DNA from: Phycicoccus avicenniae_A
GTDB taxonomy: Bacteria > Actinomycetota > Actinomycetes > Actinomycetales > Dermatophilaceae
Assembly: GCF_050496545.1 (NCBI RefSeq)
Contig: NZ_JBNVZV010000019.1
Coordinates: 1 to 64,000, forward strand
Reading direction: 5' to 3'
DNA length: 64,000 bases
The notes beneath the pieces were generated by a model. That model was given only the letters and a program-made list of their open reading frames with translations, was not told where the DNA came from and ran no database searches. Shown piece by piece: positions 56,859 to 64,000 of this stretch. Numbering within the stretch: position 1 is the stretch's first letter; each line of letters starts with the position of its first letter. The translations under genes and the position numbers were made by a program.

Positions 56859-59800
56859 ACCCGCCTCCCCTCGGGCTGCGCCGGGCACGAGTCCTTGACC
56901 TGGCAGGTGCCGCAGACCTCGCGCGCCGGCAGGGCGGTGAAGGTGGCCGCGGCCATCCCCTCGGCCGTGCGCTCGAGGAGGTCGCGGGCCCACGCCGGGT
57001 CCTCGGGGTCGTCGGCGAGCGGCACCTGCACCTGCAGGGTCGTCCCCTTGTTGGCGGCCCGGCCGAGCTGGAGCAGCCCGGCTCCGCCGGAGCCCGTGCC
57101 GTGCTCGGCGAAGGCGCCGGCCTCGACGGCCAGCTGGTAGGCCCCGAGCTGGCCGTGGCGGGCGAGGTCGTCCCTGGTGGGCTTGCGGGAGCCGGTCTTG
57201 AGGTCGACGACCCGCACTGTGCCGCCGGGGCCGACCTCGATGCGGTCGACGGTGCCGCCGACGACGGCCCGCCCGAGCGCGACCCGCATCGCCTGCTCGG
57301 AGGCGGCCCGCCGCCAGCCCGACGCCTCGGCCTCGCGGTGGTAGCTGGCGAGCCGGTCGGTCATCGCGGTGGCTCGCGCGAGGTCGCGGCGGGACAGCCA
57401 ACCCGGAGGCAACCCGAGCCTGCCCCAACGCTTCTCGAGCTCTGCGGCGTACGCGGCGGCGTCGGCGTCACCGAGGTCGTGCGCGATCTCGTGCACGAGC
57501 GTGCCGATGTCCTGGGCGCCCATCGAGGGACCGTCGCCGCCGCTCGCCCGCAGCACCCACTGGAGGCCGCACTGGCCGAAGCGGTCGACCATCGACGGCG
57601 AGACGCGGACCGGCACGTCGGCGGCCCGGCGCGGGCGGTCGTCGGTGGTACCGCGCAGGGCCCACCACTGGCCGGGGTCGGCCCCGGCGACGCCCTCGCG
57701 GGCCAGCCGCGCGAGGGTGGTGACGGCCGCGCCCCGCGCCGCAGGGTCGGGGTCGAGGAGGGTGCGCCGCAGCTCGCCGACGAGGCCGGGCAACGTCATC
57801 GGGCGCGGGACGTCGGTGAACGGGCGGGCGTCGGGGCGGGGGTCGACGACGTCGAGGTAGGGCGAGGGCTGCTCGTCCTCGCTGCGGACCGCGGTGACGA
57901 CGAGGCGATGCCTGGGACGGGTGACGGCGACGTGGAAGAGACGCGTCTCGTCGTGGCGGACCCGGGCCCGCGCAGCCCTCGGCGTGGTGTCGTGGCCCGT
58001 GACGGCGTCGACGAGGTCGGCGGAGCCGAGGAGCGAGCCGCGCAGGCGCAGGTCGGGCCAGACCCCCTCCTGTACACCGGAGACGACGACGAGGTCCCAC
58101 TCGAGGCCGGCGGCGGCCGCCGGGGTGAGCAGGGCCACGGACTCGCCCTGCTCGGAGCGCGCCCCCAGGGTGTCGCCGGCGACGTCCTGCCCCAGGAGGT
58201 GGTCGAGGAAGGCGGCCGGGGTGGAGCCGGGCAGCCGGTCGGCGTAGCGCCCGGCGGCCTCGAAGAGCCCGAGGACGGCGTCGAGGTCGCGGTCGGCGCG
58301 CGCACCGGCGGGCCCCCCGGCCAGCGCGGCCTCCCGCCACGGCCCGGCCAGGCCGGAGGCGCTCCACATCGACCAGAGGACCTCCTCGACGCCGTCGCCG
58401 TCGCGCAGCCCCTCGACGGCGGCGGCGAGGACGCGATGGACCCGGCGGGCGGGCATCGCCTCGGGTCCGACGTGGTCGAGGGCGGCGGGGGTGAGTACGG
58501 CCTCGGCGAGCAGGGCGTCGCTGGGTCGCCCTCCGCCGGAGTCGAGCTCGAGGCGGCGCAACGAGCGCCGGAGGCGGCGCAGCCCCACGGAGTCGGCGCC
58601 ACCGAGCGGGGAGGTGAGGGCGTCGACGACGACCTCGGGGTCGAGCTCGTCGGCGCCCGCGAGGAGGTCGAGGGCGCTCGCGAGGAGCGCGAGGAAAGGC
58701 CGCACGGCGACCTCGTCGCGCACCGGGAGGTCGGCGACGGCGGTGTCGAGCGGGACGCCGGCCGAGCGCAGCGACCGCCGGAGCGTGGCGGTGCGCGAGC
58801 CACCGCGCACGATGACCGCCATCCGCGACCACGGCACCCCCTGGAACAGGTGCGCCTCGCGCAGCAGCCCGGCGACGAACGCCCCCTCCTGCGCAACCGT
58901 GCGCAGGAGGTGCGCCTCGGCGCTTCCGGTCCGGTCGGGGGCGACCGGTGCGGGGGCGCGGTGCGCTGCCCCACCGACGACACCGACGTGCCCGACCACA
59001 CGAGCAGCAGCCGCGGAGACCGGTGTGGCGCAACGGTACCCGGTGGTGAGTACGTGGGCGCTCGCGTCCGGCCAGGCGGTGACGAAGAGCCGGGGGTCCG
59101 CGCCGCGGAAGGTCTGGGTGGCGGCGTCCGGGTCGCCGAGGAGCACGAGCGGGACACCCGTCCCTCCGACCACGACCTGGAGCAGCCGCAGCCCGGCGGG
59201 CGTCAGCTCCTGGGCGTCGTCGACGACCACGAGGCGCAGGCGGCGCCGGAGCCGGTCGAGCGCGGCGTCGTCGGTCTCGAGGAGGTCGGCGGCGGCGGTG
59301 AGGATGGCGGCGGGGTCGAACGCGCCGGGCGCCCCGAGCGCGGTGACGTCCTCGTACTCGCGCAGCACGGCGGCGCCCGCGGTCCACTCGGGGCGGTCGT
59401 GGTGGAGGGCGAGCGCCTCGAGGTCGGCGGGGGTGAGTCCGAGCTCGAGGGCACGCATCAGGAGGTCGCGCAGCTCGGAACGGAAGCCGCGGGTGGGCAG
59501 GGCGAGCCGCACCGACTCCGGCCACGGGGGCGCGGGGGTGTCGCCGGAGGCGTGCCCGGCGAGGAGCTCGCGGAGGATGACGTCCTGCTCCGGGCCGCTG
59601 AGCAGCCGGGGGGTGTCACCACCCTCGAGCGCGGCGGCCTCGCGGAGCAGGCCGAACCCGAAGGACTGGTGGGTGCGGGCGAGCGGCGTGGTGGTCGTGC
59701 CGCCGAGCCGCACGGTGACGACGTCGCGGAGGCGGGCGGCGGCGAGCCGGGTGGGGGCGAGCAGGAGGCAGGAGTCGGCGGGGAGGCCGTCCTGCACCAC

Positions 59801-59959
59801 CGCGCGGACGACCCGCTCGACCGCGACCGTGCTCGTGCCGGTGCCGGGCGCGCCGAGCACCCGGACGACCGGGTCCGTGGCGTCGACCGCCGCCCGCTGT
59901 GCCGCATCGAGCTCCGGCACGGCCGTCGGACCGGGGGCGGGACGACGGAGGACGAGCAC
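56855..59959 (-). CDS. adnA: DNA helicase-nuclease subunit AdnA
   Basis: About 1034 aa. The N-terminal motor is degenerate: Walker A reads GAPGTGTSTVAVERV with Thr replacing the catalytic Lys, and Walker B is VVVDDAQE. This matches the vestigial AdnA motor of mycobacterial AdnAB. The C-terminal nuclease is intact (GTLVHEIAH, GTVDRIEV, VVDLKTGSRKP, QLGAYQLAVE) and flanked by four Cys (CGLQW; CGTCQVKDSC) typical of an Fe-S-stabilised RecB-type nuclease. GTG 59959 is an estimate; GTG/TTG codons up to 60070 stay in frame. Confidence 0.93.
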   Translation of the reverse strand: MLVLRRPAPGPTAVPELDAAQRAAVDATDPVVRVLGAPGTGTSTVAVERVVRAVVQDGLPADSCLLLAPTRLAAARLRDVVTVRLGGTTTTPLARTHQSFGFGLLREAAALEGGDTPRLLSGPEQDVILRELLAGHASGDTPAPPWPESVRLALPTRGFRSELRDLLMRALELGLTPADLEALALHHDRPEWTAGAAVLREYEDVTALGAPGAFDPAAILTAAADLLETDDAALDRLRRRLRLVVVDDAQELTPAGLRLLQVVVGGTGVPLVLLGDPDAATQTFRGADPRLFVTAWPDASAHVLTTGYRCATPVSAAAARVVGHVGVVGGAAHRAPAPVAPDRTGSAEAHLLRTVAQEGAFVAGLLREAHLFQGVPWSRMAVIVRGGSRTATLRRSLRSAGVPLDTAVADLPVRDEVAVRPFLALLASALDLLAGADELDPEVVVDALTSPLGGADSVGLRRLRRSLRRLELDSGGGRPSDALLAEAVLTPAALDHVGPEAMPARRVHRVLAAAVEGLRDGDGVEEVLWSMWSASGLAGPWREAALAGGPAGARADRDLDAVLGLFEAAGRYADRLPGSTPAAFLDHLLGQDVAGDTLGARSEQGESVALLTPAAAAGLEWDLVVVSGVQEGVWPDLRLRGSLLGSADLVDAVTGHDTTPRAARARVRHDETRLFHVAVTRPRHRLVVTAVRSEDEQPSPYLDVVDPRPDARPFTDVPRPMTLPGLVGELRRTLLDPDPAARGAAVTTLARLAREGVAGADPGQWWALRGTTDDRPRRAADVPVRVSPSMVDRFGQCGLQWVLRASGGDGPSMGAQDIGTLVHEIAHDLGDADAAAYAAELEKRWGRLGLPPGWLSRRDLARATAMTDRLASYHREAEASGWRRAASEQAMRVALGRAVVGGTVDRIEVGPGGTVRVVDLKTGSRKPTRDDLARHGQLGAYQLAVEAGAFAEHGTGSGGAGLLQLGRAANKGTTLQVQVPLADDPEDPAWARDLLERTAEGMAAATFTALPAREVCGTCQVKDSCPAQPEGRRV

Positions 59960-60020
59960 GACGCGATTCCACCACGCGGCGGGGACACCCGGCACGACGG
60001 CCGGGCGCCGCGCAGCCGGG

Positions 60021-60128
60021 TCGAGGTGATGTCGGGCCTTCTCAGGGTCCTCTTTCACCTCGAACCACAAGTCACTGGGCTCGGGTCGAGGTATCCGGCC
60101 TCCGTCTCGTGACAGCGGGATACCTCGA
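60021..60128. repeat. Two inverted repeats with TCGAGGT core upstream of adnA
   Basis: TCGAGGTGA (60021-60029) / TCACCTCGA (60055-60063), and TCGAGGTATCC (60086-60096) / GGATACCTCGA (60118-60128). Both have exact arms of 9 and 11 bp with 21-25-nt loops. They sit between adnA and the truncated fragment and could be operators or terminators. Confidence 0.6.
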
Positions 60129-60134
60129 ACGGGA

Positions 60135-60320
60135 TCAGAGGAGAGCGAAGGTGGCCGGGTCCTCCTCGCCGCAGCGCCAGCTCTGCCCCTGCCCGCCGGC
60201 CAGACGTTGCGGCTCCTCGCGCAACCCGAAGGCCTGCAGGACCTCGTGCGGCGGCGGGCTCGACGGCACCGGCCCCTGGTGGCAGGGCCCCGCCGGCGCC
60301 GGCCTAGCTCGCGCCCTCAC
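60135..60320 (-). pseudogene. Truncated TIGR02569-like kinase fragment fused to a DUF1810-like tail
   Basis: 61-codon open frame. Residues about 22-51 (PPPHEVLQAFGLREEPQRLA then GGQGQSWRCG) match the N-terminus of the TIGR02569/Rv3205c-type actinobacterial kinase that normally lies between moeB and adnA. The remaining 200 or so residues are absent. The frame continues into GEEDPATFALL, which copies the C-terminal GEEDPATVALLAG of the DUF1810 protein at 62.6 kb and shares a 21-bp exact sequence with it. It is a deletion or recombination scar rather than a working gene. Confidence 0.55.
60151..60171. repeat. 21-bp direct repeat, copy 1
   Basis: Identical to 62671-62691 (sequence GTGGCCGGGTCCTCCTCGCC plus G). 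The copies are 2520 bp apart, which places the second DUF222/HNH gene and the gene at 60304 between them. Confidence 0.8.
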
Positions 60321-61035
60321 CGTGGCTCCCGAGGACGGGGCCGATGCTCGTCAGGTAGGAGAGCGCGGGTTCGAGGCGCGGGACGAGGTCGCTGCGGCTC
60401 AGGTACCGCTCCACCGGCACCAGGACGCTCGTGTCCGTGAAGGCGCTCCCGCTCAGGACGTGCTCCAGCACCCCCGCGCAGGATGCGACCGCGAGGACGC
60501 CCTCATCCCATTCCGTGCCCTCACGCCGACCGTGGACGACGTCCAGCAACCGCGTCCGAACCCGCCGGCTGGGCTCCGGACGTGGCCGGCGCCTCGGTGG
60601 CCGCCACCGAGCCAACGCCCTGGGCACGTCCTCGGTGAGCCCCGCGGCGGCCAGGTCGGCACCGAGCAGCTCCCAGACGTCGGGGCTCACGGCGTCGACG
60701 GAATGGATGACCGGCAGCGGACCGGTCGCGGCCGCACGAGCCAGGCGCTCCGTCCAGCAGCCGAGCAGCCCCTCTCGCGCCGGCACCGAACCGGTGTCGA
60801 CCGCGATGCCACCGCCCCCCTCGTCCCATCGCGCCGCCCCCGACCCGATGACGTCGAGCACGGCAGCGGCGGCGGCCACGACCGGCATCGTCCCTGCGCG
60901 CGGTCGCATCCACTGCTCGTCCTGACCCAGCAGCCAGATGGCCTGCGCGACCAGGAGCTCCCCCACGAAGGGGAGCGTGGCACCGGCGGGCGGTGGGCAC
61001 AAGGTGGATGTTCTGCGCCGTCCGGGCAACGTCAC
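60304..61035 (-). CDS. Hypothetical protein (weak GPP34/GOLPH3-like features)
   Basis: 243-aa frame whose GTG start overlaps the stop of the DUF222/HNH gene by GTGA. The segment VVAAAAAVLDVIGSGAARWD and the ending PRLEPALSYLTSIGPVLG are the only parts that recall GPP34-family proteins, and this is weak. Codon use is normal for the window. It could begin further downstream. No neighbours suggest a function. Confidence 0.45.
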   Translation of the reverse strand: MTLPGRRRTSTLCPPPAGATLPFVGELLVAQAIWLLGQDEQWMRPRAGTMPVVAAAAAVLDVIGSGAARWDEGGGGIAVDTGSVPAREGLLGCWTERLARAAATGPLPVIHSVDAVSPDVWELLGADLAAAGLTEDVPRALARWRPPRRRPRPEPSRRVRTRLLDVVHGRREGTEWDEGVLAVASCAGVLEHVLSGSAFTDTSVLVPVERYLSRSDLVPRLEPALSYLTSIGPVLGSHGEGAS

Positions 61036-62498
61036 CCCGCCACGCGGCGCTGACGCTCGGTGCGGTGCTGGGGTTCGGTGGTGCGGACGCGGCCGTTCGG
61101 GCCGTGCCAGGTGATGGTGCCGTCGGGTGACATGACGGGCCGCCAGCGGCCTTGCTGCTTGAAGCGGTGGTGCCGCCGGCACAGGTTCTCGAGGCCGGTG
61201 GGCGTGGTTTCGCCGTCGGGCCAGGCTCGGACGTGGTCGAGGTCGCAGTGTTCGGCGGGCCTCGTGCAGCCCCACATGCGGCAGGTCCCGTCTCTCGTCT
61301 TGACGAAGTCGGTGATGGCTTTCGTGGGCTTGTACGCGCTGGTGGTCAGGGAGGCCAGGGTGCCGGTCTCGGCCTCGAGCACCGCCCTGGCGACGTCCAT
61401 CGGGAGGAGCCTGAGCAGGTTGGCCAGGGTGGCGGGGTCGACCCAGCCGAGGTTCGGGAGGTGGGTGCCGGAGACGGCGAACCCGGGGCTGACCTCGGCC
61501 ATGAGGTCGGCGCGGTCGCTCCAGTCCTCCTCGGCCGGCTCCTCGACCCAGGAGAGCTCCTCACGGGTCGCAGGGTCGAGGTCGCCGTACCGGGTCTCGA
61601 CACCGGTGGTGTGGTCGATGAGGGTGTCGTCGTCGTCCCAGTCGACCCGGAACCGCTCACCCGTGGCCGGCTCCGGAGCCGGACGGTCGGTGACGACCGG
61701 CACCCCGAGGGTGACCTGCGCGGACACGGTCACGTTCCGCAGCACCAGGTCGGTCAGGGCATCGGCGCGGGACTCCGGCACCGACAGCGAGTCGTCGACC
61801 TCGCGGTACTCCCCGGCGAGGGACTCCACGGCCGACCACATGGCCGCCGAGGTCGCGGTCGGGAGCGAGGCGAACCACTCCGTCAACCCGTCCGCGCCGG
61901 GGCACACCTCCACCCGCCGACCCGTCTTCGTCAACGCCAAGTGCGCCGCGACCTGGTCCGCCGCCACCCGCGTCGCGACCCGCCGCGCCTCCGACATCAC
62001 CCGGGCCGGGTCCAGAGAAGCCAGCCGGGGCGCGAGCTCGGCATCCACCCGCCCGCACGCCTCCACATCCAGACCGGCGCACGCGTCGACGACCTTCTGT
62101 GCCGCGATCGTGCCCACCGCGCCCTCGACCAACAGGTCACGCGTACGAGGGAATCGCTGCCCGAGTACCGCCCCCAACGTCACCTTCCGCCCCGCCACGC
62201 CCTCGGTCAGGCCGGCCTCCAGGCAGAACATCACCCCAGACATCTGGTCCACGAACCCCACCGGGTGCACCCGCTCCGCCGGACCATCCCCCGAGAGCCG
62301 CGTCTCGAACCGCGCACCCCACGCCGCGCTCACCGCCACCAACGCATCAGCCACGTTCGCCAACCCCTGCGCCTCCCCGGCGAGCTCGAACGCGTCCTCC
62401 GACGACAACCCGTGACCGGACTCGACCAGCTCACGACCCAACCGCGCGCACTCCGATCGGAGTGCCGCGATGCGGCTCGAGATCGTCCCCCTGTCCAT
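61032..62498 (-). CDS. DUF222 / HNH endonuclease domain protein (second copy)
   Basis: 488 aa, same architecture as the 13-kb copy but only distantly similar in sequence: DUF222 region (about 1-380), then HNH with CRMWGC, CDLDHVRAWP and CRRHHRFKQQ (about 405-445). ATG 62498 lies 5 nt after TAGGAT, so the mRNA is leaderless or nearly so, and a near-perfect LexA box overlaps the promoter. The copy lies inside the disturbed region between moeB and adnA, flanked by the 21-bp direct repeats. Confidence 0.9.
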   Translation of the reverse strand: MDRGTISSRIAALRSECARLGRELVESGHGLSSEDAFELAGEAQGLANVADALVAVSAAWGARFETRLSGDGPAERVHPVGFVDQMSGVMFCLEAGLTEGVAGRKVTLGAVLGQRFPRTRDLLVEGAVGTIAAQKVVDACAGLDVEACGRVDAELAPRLASLDPARVMSEARRVATRVAADQVAAHLALTKTGRRVEVCPGADGLTEWFASLPTATSAAMWSAVESLAGEYREVDDSLSVPESRADALTDLVLRNVTVSAQVTLGVPVVTDRPAPEPATGERFRVDWDDDDTLIDHTTGVETRYGDLDPATREELSWVEEPAEEDWSDRADLMAEVSPGFAVSGTHLPNLGWVDPATLANLLRLLPMDVARAVLEAETGTLASLTTSAYKPTKAITDFVKTRDGTCRMWGCTRPAEHCDLDHVRAWPDGETTPTGLENLCRRHHRFKQQGRWRPVMSPDGTITWHGPNGRVRTTEPQHRTERQRRVAG

Positions 62499-62503
62499 GC
62501 CTC

Positions 62504-62532
62504 ATCCTACCGAACATCCGTTCGATCGGCAA
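62504..62532 (-). promoter_or_regulatory. SOS-controlled promoter of the second DUF222/HNH gene
   Basis: Minus strand -35 TTGCCG (62532-62527), 17-nt spacer, -10 TAGGAT (62509-62504). The spacer holds TCGAAC-GGAT-GTTCGG (62525-62510), 11 of 12 matches to the SOS box TCGAAC-N4-GTTCGA. Confidence 0.75.
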
Positions 62533-62648
62533 GAGTTTCCACAGACCGATTCGACTGCACGACAGACTCTTTGGCCCAGTATCGGGAGCAATTGGACGTC
62601 CCCGCCACGACCACCGTCGCGCAGCCCACGCCGGTCGCCGGGACCGGC

Positions 62649-63080
62649 TCAACCCGCCAGCAGCGCCACCGTGGCCGGGTCCTCCTCGCCGGCGAAGTAC
62701 TGCTCCAGCACGGCACGGAACGGCCCGTCCGACCCCTCCCCGGCCGCCTGCGCGAAGAGGGTCATCGAGGAGCGGAGCTTGACCGCGTCGATGCCGCCGA
62801 GCACCGCTACGGGGTCCGACCCGTCCAGAGCGAGCAGCGCCTCGCAGCACTCGACCAGCCGCGGCCCGAGCACCGGGTGCGCCAGGTACGCCCGCGCCTC
62901 CCCCAACCCGTCAACTCCGTAGTGCACCGCGGTCGGGCTGCGCCCCAGCCCGGACACCTGCGGGAACACGAACCACATCCAGTGCGAACGCTTCTCGCCG
63001 GCACGCAGCTCGACCAAGGCCGACGCGTACGTCCCTCCGGACTCCTGCGCCTCGACGAACCGCGACACGTCAGCCCCCAT
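62649..63080 (-). CDS. DUF1810 domain-containing protein
   Basis: 143-aa soluble protein with the family hallmarks: RFVEAQ, KRSHWMWFVFPQVSGLGRSP, AYLAHPVLGPRL and IDAVKLRSSMTLFAQAA. Function unknown. It lies 14 nt downstream of moeB, so it is probably co-transcribed. Its 3' end contains the second copy of the 21-bp direct repeat. Confidence 0.88.
   Translation of the reverse strand: MGADVSRFVEAQESGGTYASALVELRAGEKRSHWMWFVFPQVSGLGRSPTAVHYGVDGLGEARAYLAHPVLGPRLVECCEALLALDGSDPVAVLGGIDAVKLRSSMTLFAQAAGEGSDGPFRAVLEQYFAGEEDPATVALLAG
62671..62691. repeat. 21-bp direct repeat, copy 2
   Basis: Within the 3' end of the DUF1810 gene; identical to 60151-60171. Confidence 0.8.
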
Positions 63081-63094
63081 CGACACCCACCGCC

Positions 63095-64000
63095 TCAGTA
63101 CGTCGGCACCGACGGGTCGACGTCGCGCGACCACGCGAGGATGCCCCCGGTCACGTCCACCGCATCGATCCCCTTGGCGCGCAACAGGTCCACCGCCTCG
63201 GCCGACCGGCCACCGGCCTTGCAGTGCACGTACACCGTTCCGGCAGAACCCGGCACGTCCTCGCCCGCACGCACGGCGCCGACCGGCAGCAGCACCGACC
63301 CCGGGATGGCCGCCACATCCCGCTCCCCCGGCTCCCGGACATCCAACAGCGTGAACGACGACCCACCGCCGTCCCGCTCCCCCAGCAGCCGCGCCAGCTC
63401 GACGACGTCGATGCTCGGCCGGTTCGGCTCTGCGACAACGGCATCGGAGCCATCGGCGCCACGCTCGGTCGCCCAGCCCAGGGGACGCGACACGTCCGCC
63501 CCCGAGCCGCACACCGGGCATCCCGGGTCGCGCCGCACCGGCACGGCATCCCACGTCTGGCGCAGCGCGTCGTGCACGAGCAGCCGGCCGACGAGCACCT
63601 CCCCGACCCCCGTCACCAGCTTGACCGCCTCGGTGGCCATCACCGACCCCACCGACGCGCACACCGCCCCGAGCACGCCGCCCACCGCGCACGACGGCAC
63701 GGCACCGGCCGGCGGCTGCGACGGGAAGACGCACGCGTAGCAGGGCCCCTCCCCCGCCCACCACACCGAGACCTGCCCGTCGAACCGGTACACGGACCCC
63801 CACACGTGCGGCACCCCGAGCCGGGCGCAGGCGTCACCGACGAGGTAGCGCGTCGGGAAGTTGTCGGCGCCGTCGAGGACGAGGTCGTAGTCGGCGAGCA
63901 CCGACAGTGCGTTCACCGTGTCGAGCCGCTCGCGGTGCCGGACGACGACGGTGTCCGGGGAGATCGCCGCCAGCGCCTCCGCGGCGGAGTCGACCTTGTC
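63095..64000 (-). CDS. moeZ: Adenylyltransferase/sulfurtransferase MoeZ-type (ThiF + rhodanese), 5' end outside the window
   Basis: 301 residues visible; the N-terminal Rossmann/ATP segment lies beyond 64000. The E1-like part shows VLDGADNFPTRYLVGDAC, PCYACVFPSQPP, GSVMATEAVKLVTG and the zinc CPVCG. The C-terminal rhodanese domain (about last 110 aa) has FTLLDVREPGERD and the active-site HCKAGGRSAE. It activates MoaD/CysO-like sulfur carriers for molybdopterin and cysteine synthesis, fitting moaE elsewhere in the window. Its order next to adnA/B matches mycobacterial Rv3206c. Confidence 0.93.
   Translation of the reverse strand, partial: DKVDSAAEALAAISPDTVVVRHRERLDTVNALSVLADYDLVLDGADNFPTRYLVGDACARLGVPHVWGSVYRFDGQVSVWWAGEGPCYACVFPSQPPAGAVPSCAVGGVLGAVCASVGSVMATEAVKLVTGVGEVLVGRLLVHDALRQTWDAVPVRRDPGCPVCGSGADVSRPLGWATERGADGSDAVVAEPNRPSIDVVELARLLGERDGGGSSFTLLDVREPGERDVAAIPGSVLLPVGAVRAGEDVPGSAGTVYVHCKAGGRSAEAVDLLRAKGIDAVDVTGGILAWSRDVDPSVPTY

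Overview
This is a very GC-rich actinobacterial chromosome segment. Lineage markers are a fused 2-oxoglutarate decarboxylase (Kgd type), a WhiB7 regulator with AT-hook, a SigR/RsrA pair, mycoredoxin, AdnA/AdnB, the 24-residue ribosomal protein bL37, DUF6104, PPA1309 and UPF0182 proteins, and two DUF222/HNH (13E12-type) genes. The overall gene set fits Micrococcales, perhaps an Intrasporangiaceae-like genus; that placement is inference. Nearly all of the window is chromosomal core. There is no CRISPR array, prophage or IS element.

Layout. 0-6.7 kb: kgd, DUF6104, an SGNH hydrolase, a homocysteine S-methyltransferase and an MDR oxidoreductase. 6.7-10.1 kb: dTDP-rhamnose genes (rfbD-rfbB diverging from rfbA-rfbC). 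10.1-13 kb: LMW phosphatase, malic enzyme, and nickel SOD with its maturation protease. 13-16 kb: a DUF222/HNH gene and manA. 16-18.8 kb: an operon with a tiny exported peptide followed by two membrane HD-domain proteins. 19-24.6 kb: bL37, sigR-rsrA, an alpha/beta hydrolase, a YedK/HMCES protein, DoxX, aroA and rsgA. 24.6-30.6 kb: a complete Dpp/Opp-type peptide ABC transporter on the minus strand, lying between rsgA and hisN. 30.8-36.2 kb: hisN, ogt, a paired M16 peptidase (one active, one inactive subunit) and NDH-2. 36.5 kb: initiator tRNA.

36.6-64 kb follows, in outline, the M. tuberculosis block from Rv3193c to Rv3206c as I remember it: UPF0182, PPA1309, a PDZ/Lon-like protease, MoaE, a zincin-type protein, Nudix and M48-like hydrolases, a cyclodehydratase-like protein, an ABC1 kinase, HhH-GPD, whiB7, uvrD2, mycoredoxin, nudC, a phosphotransferase, adnB/adnA, and moeB cut by the window edge. 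Between adnA and moeB the block is disturbed. It holds a second DUF222/HNH gene, an unrecognised ORF, a DUF1810 protein, and a truncated kinase-like fragment whose end shares a 21-bp repeat with the DUF1810 gene 2.5 kb away.

Regulation is unusually readable. Thirteen genes have a TANNNT -10-like hexamer 5-8 nt before the start codon, which suggests leaderless transcription. sigR has both a housekeeping-like promoter and an autoregulatory GGAAT-N19-GTT element upstream. Mycoredoxin has a GGAAG-N18-GTT element. Both DUF222/HNH genes carry LexA-type boxes next to their -10. whiB7 lies behind a leader of about 510 nt with a 79-codon upstream ORF, a terminator hairpin and a possible competing helix, as expected for ribosome-mediated attenuation. 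The window starts with 43 consecutive C residues, probably an assembly or sequencing artefact.
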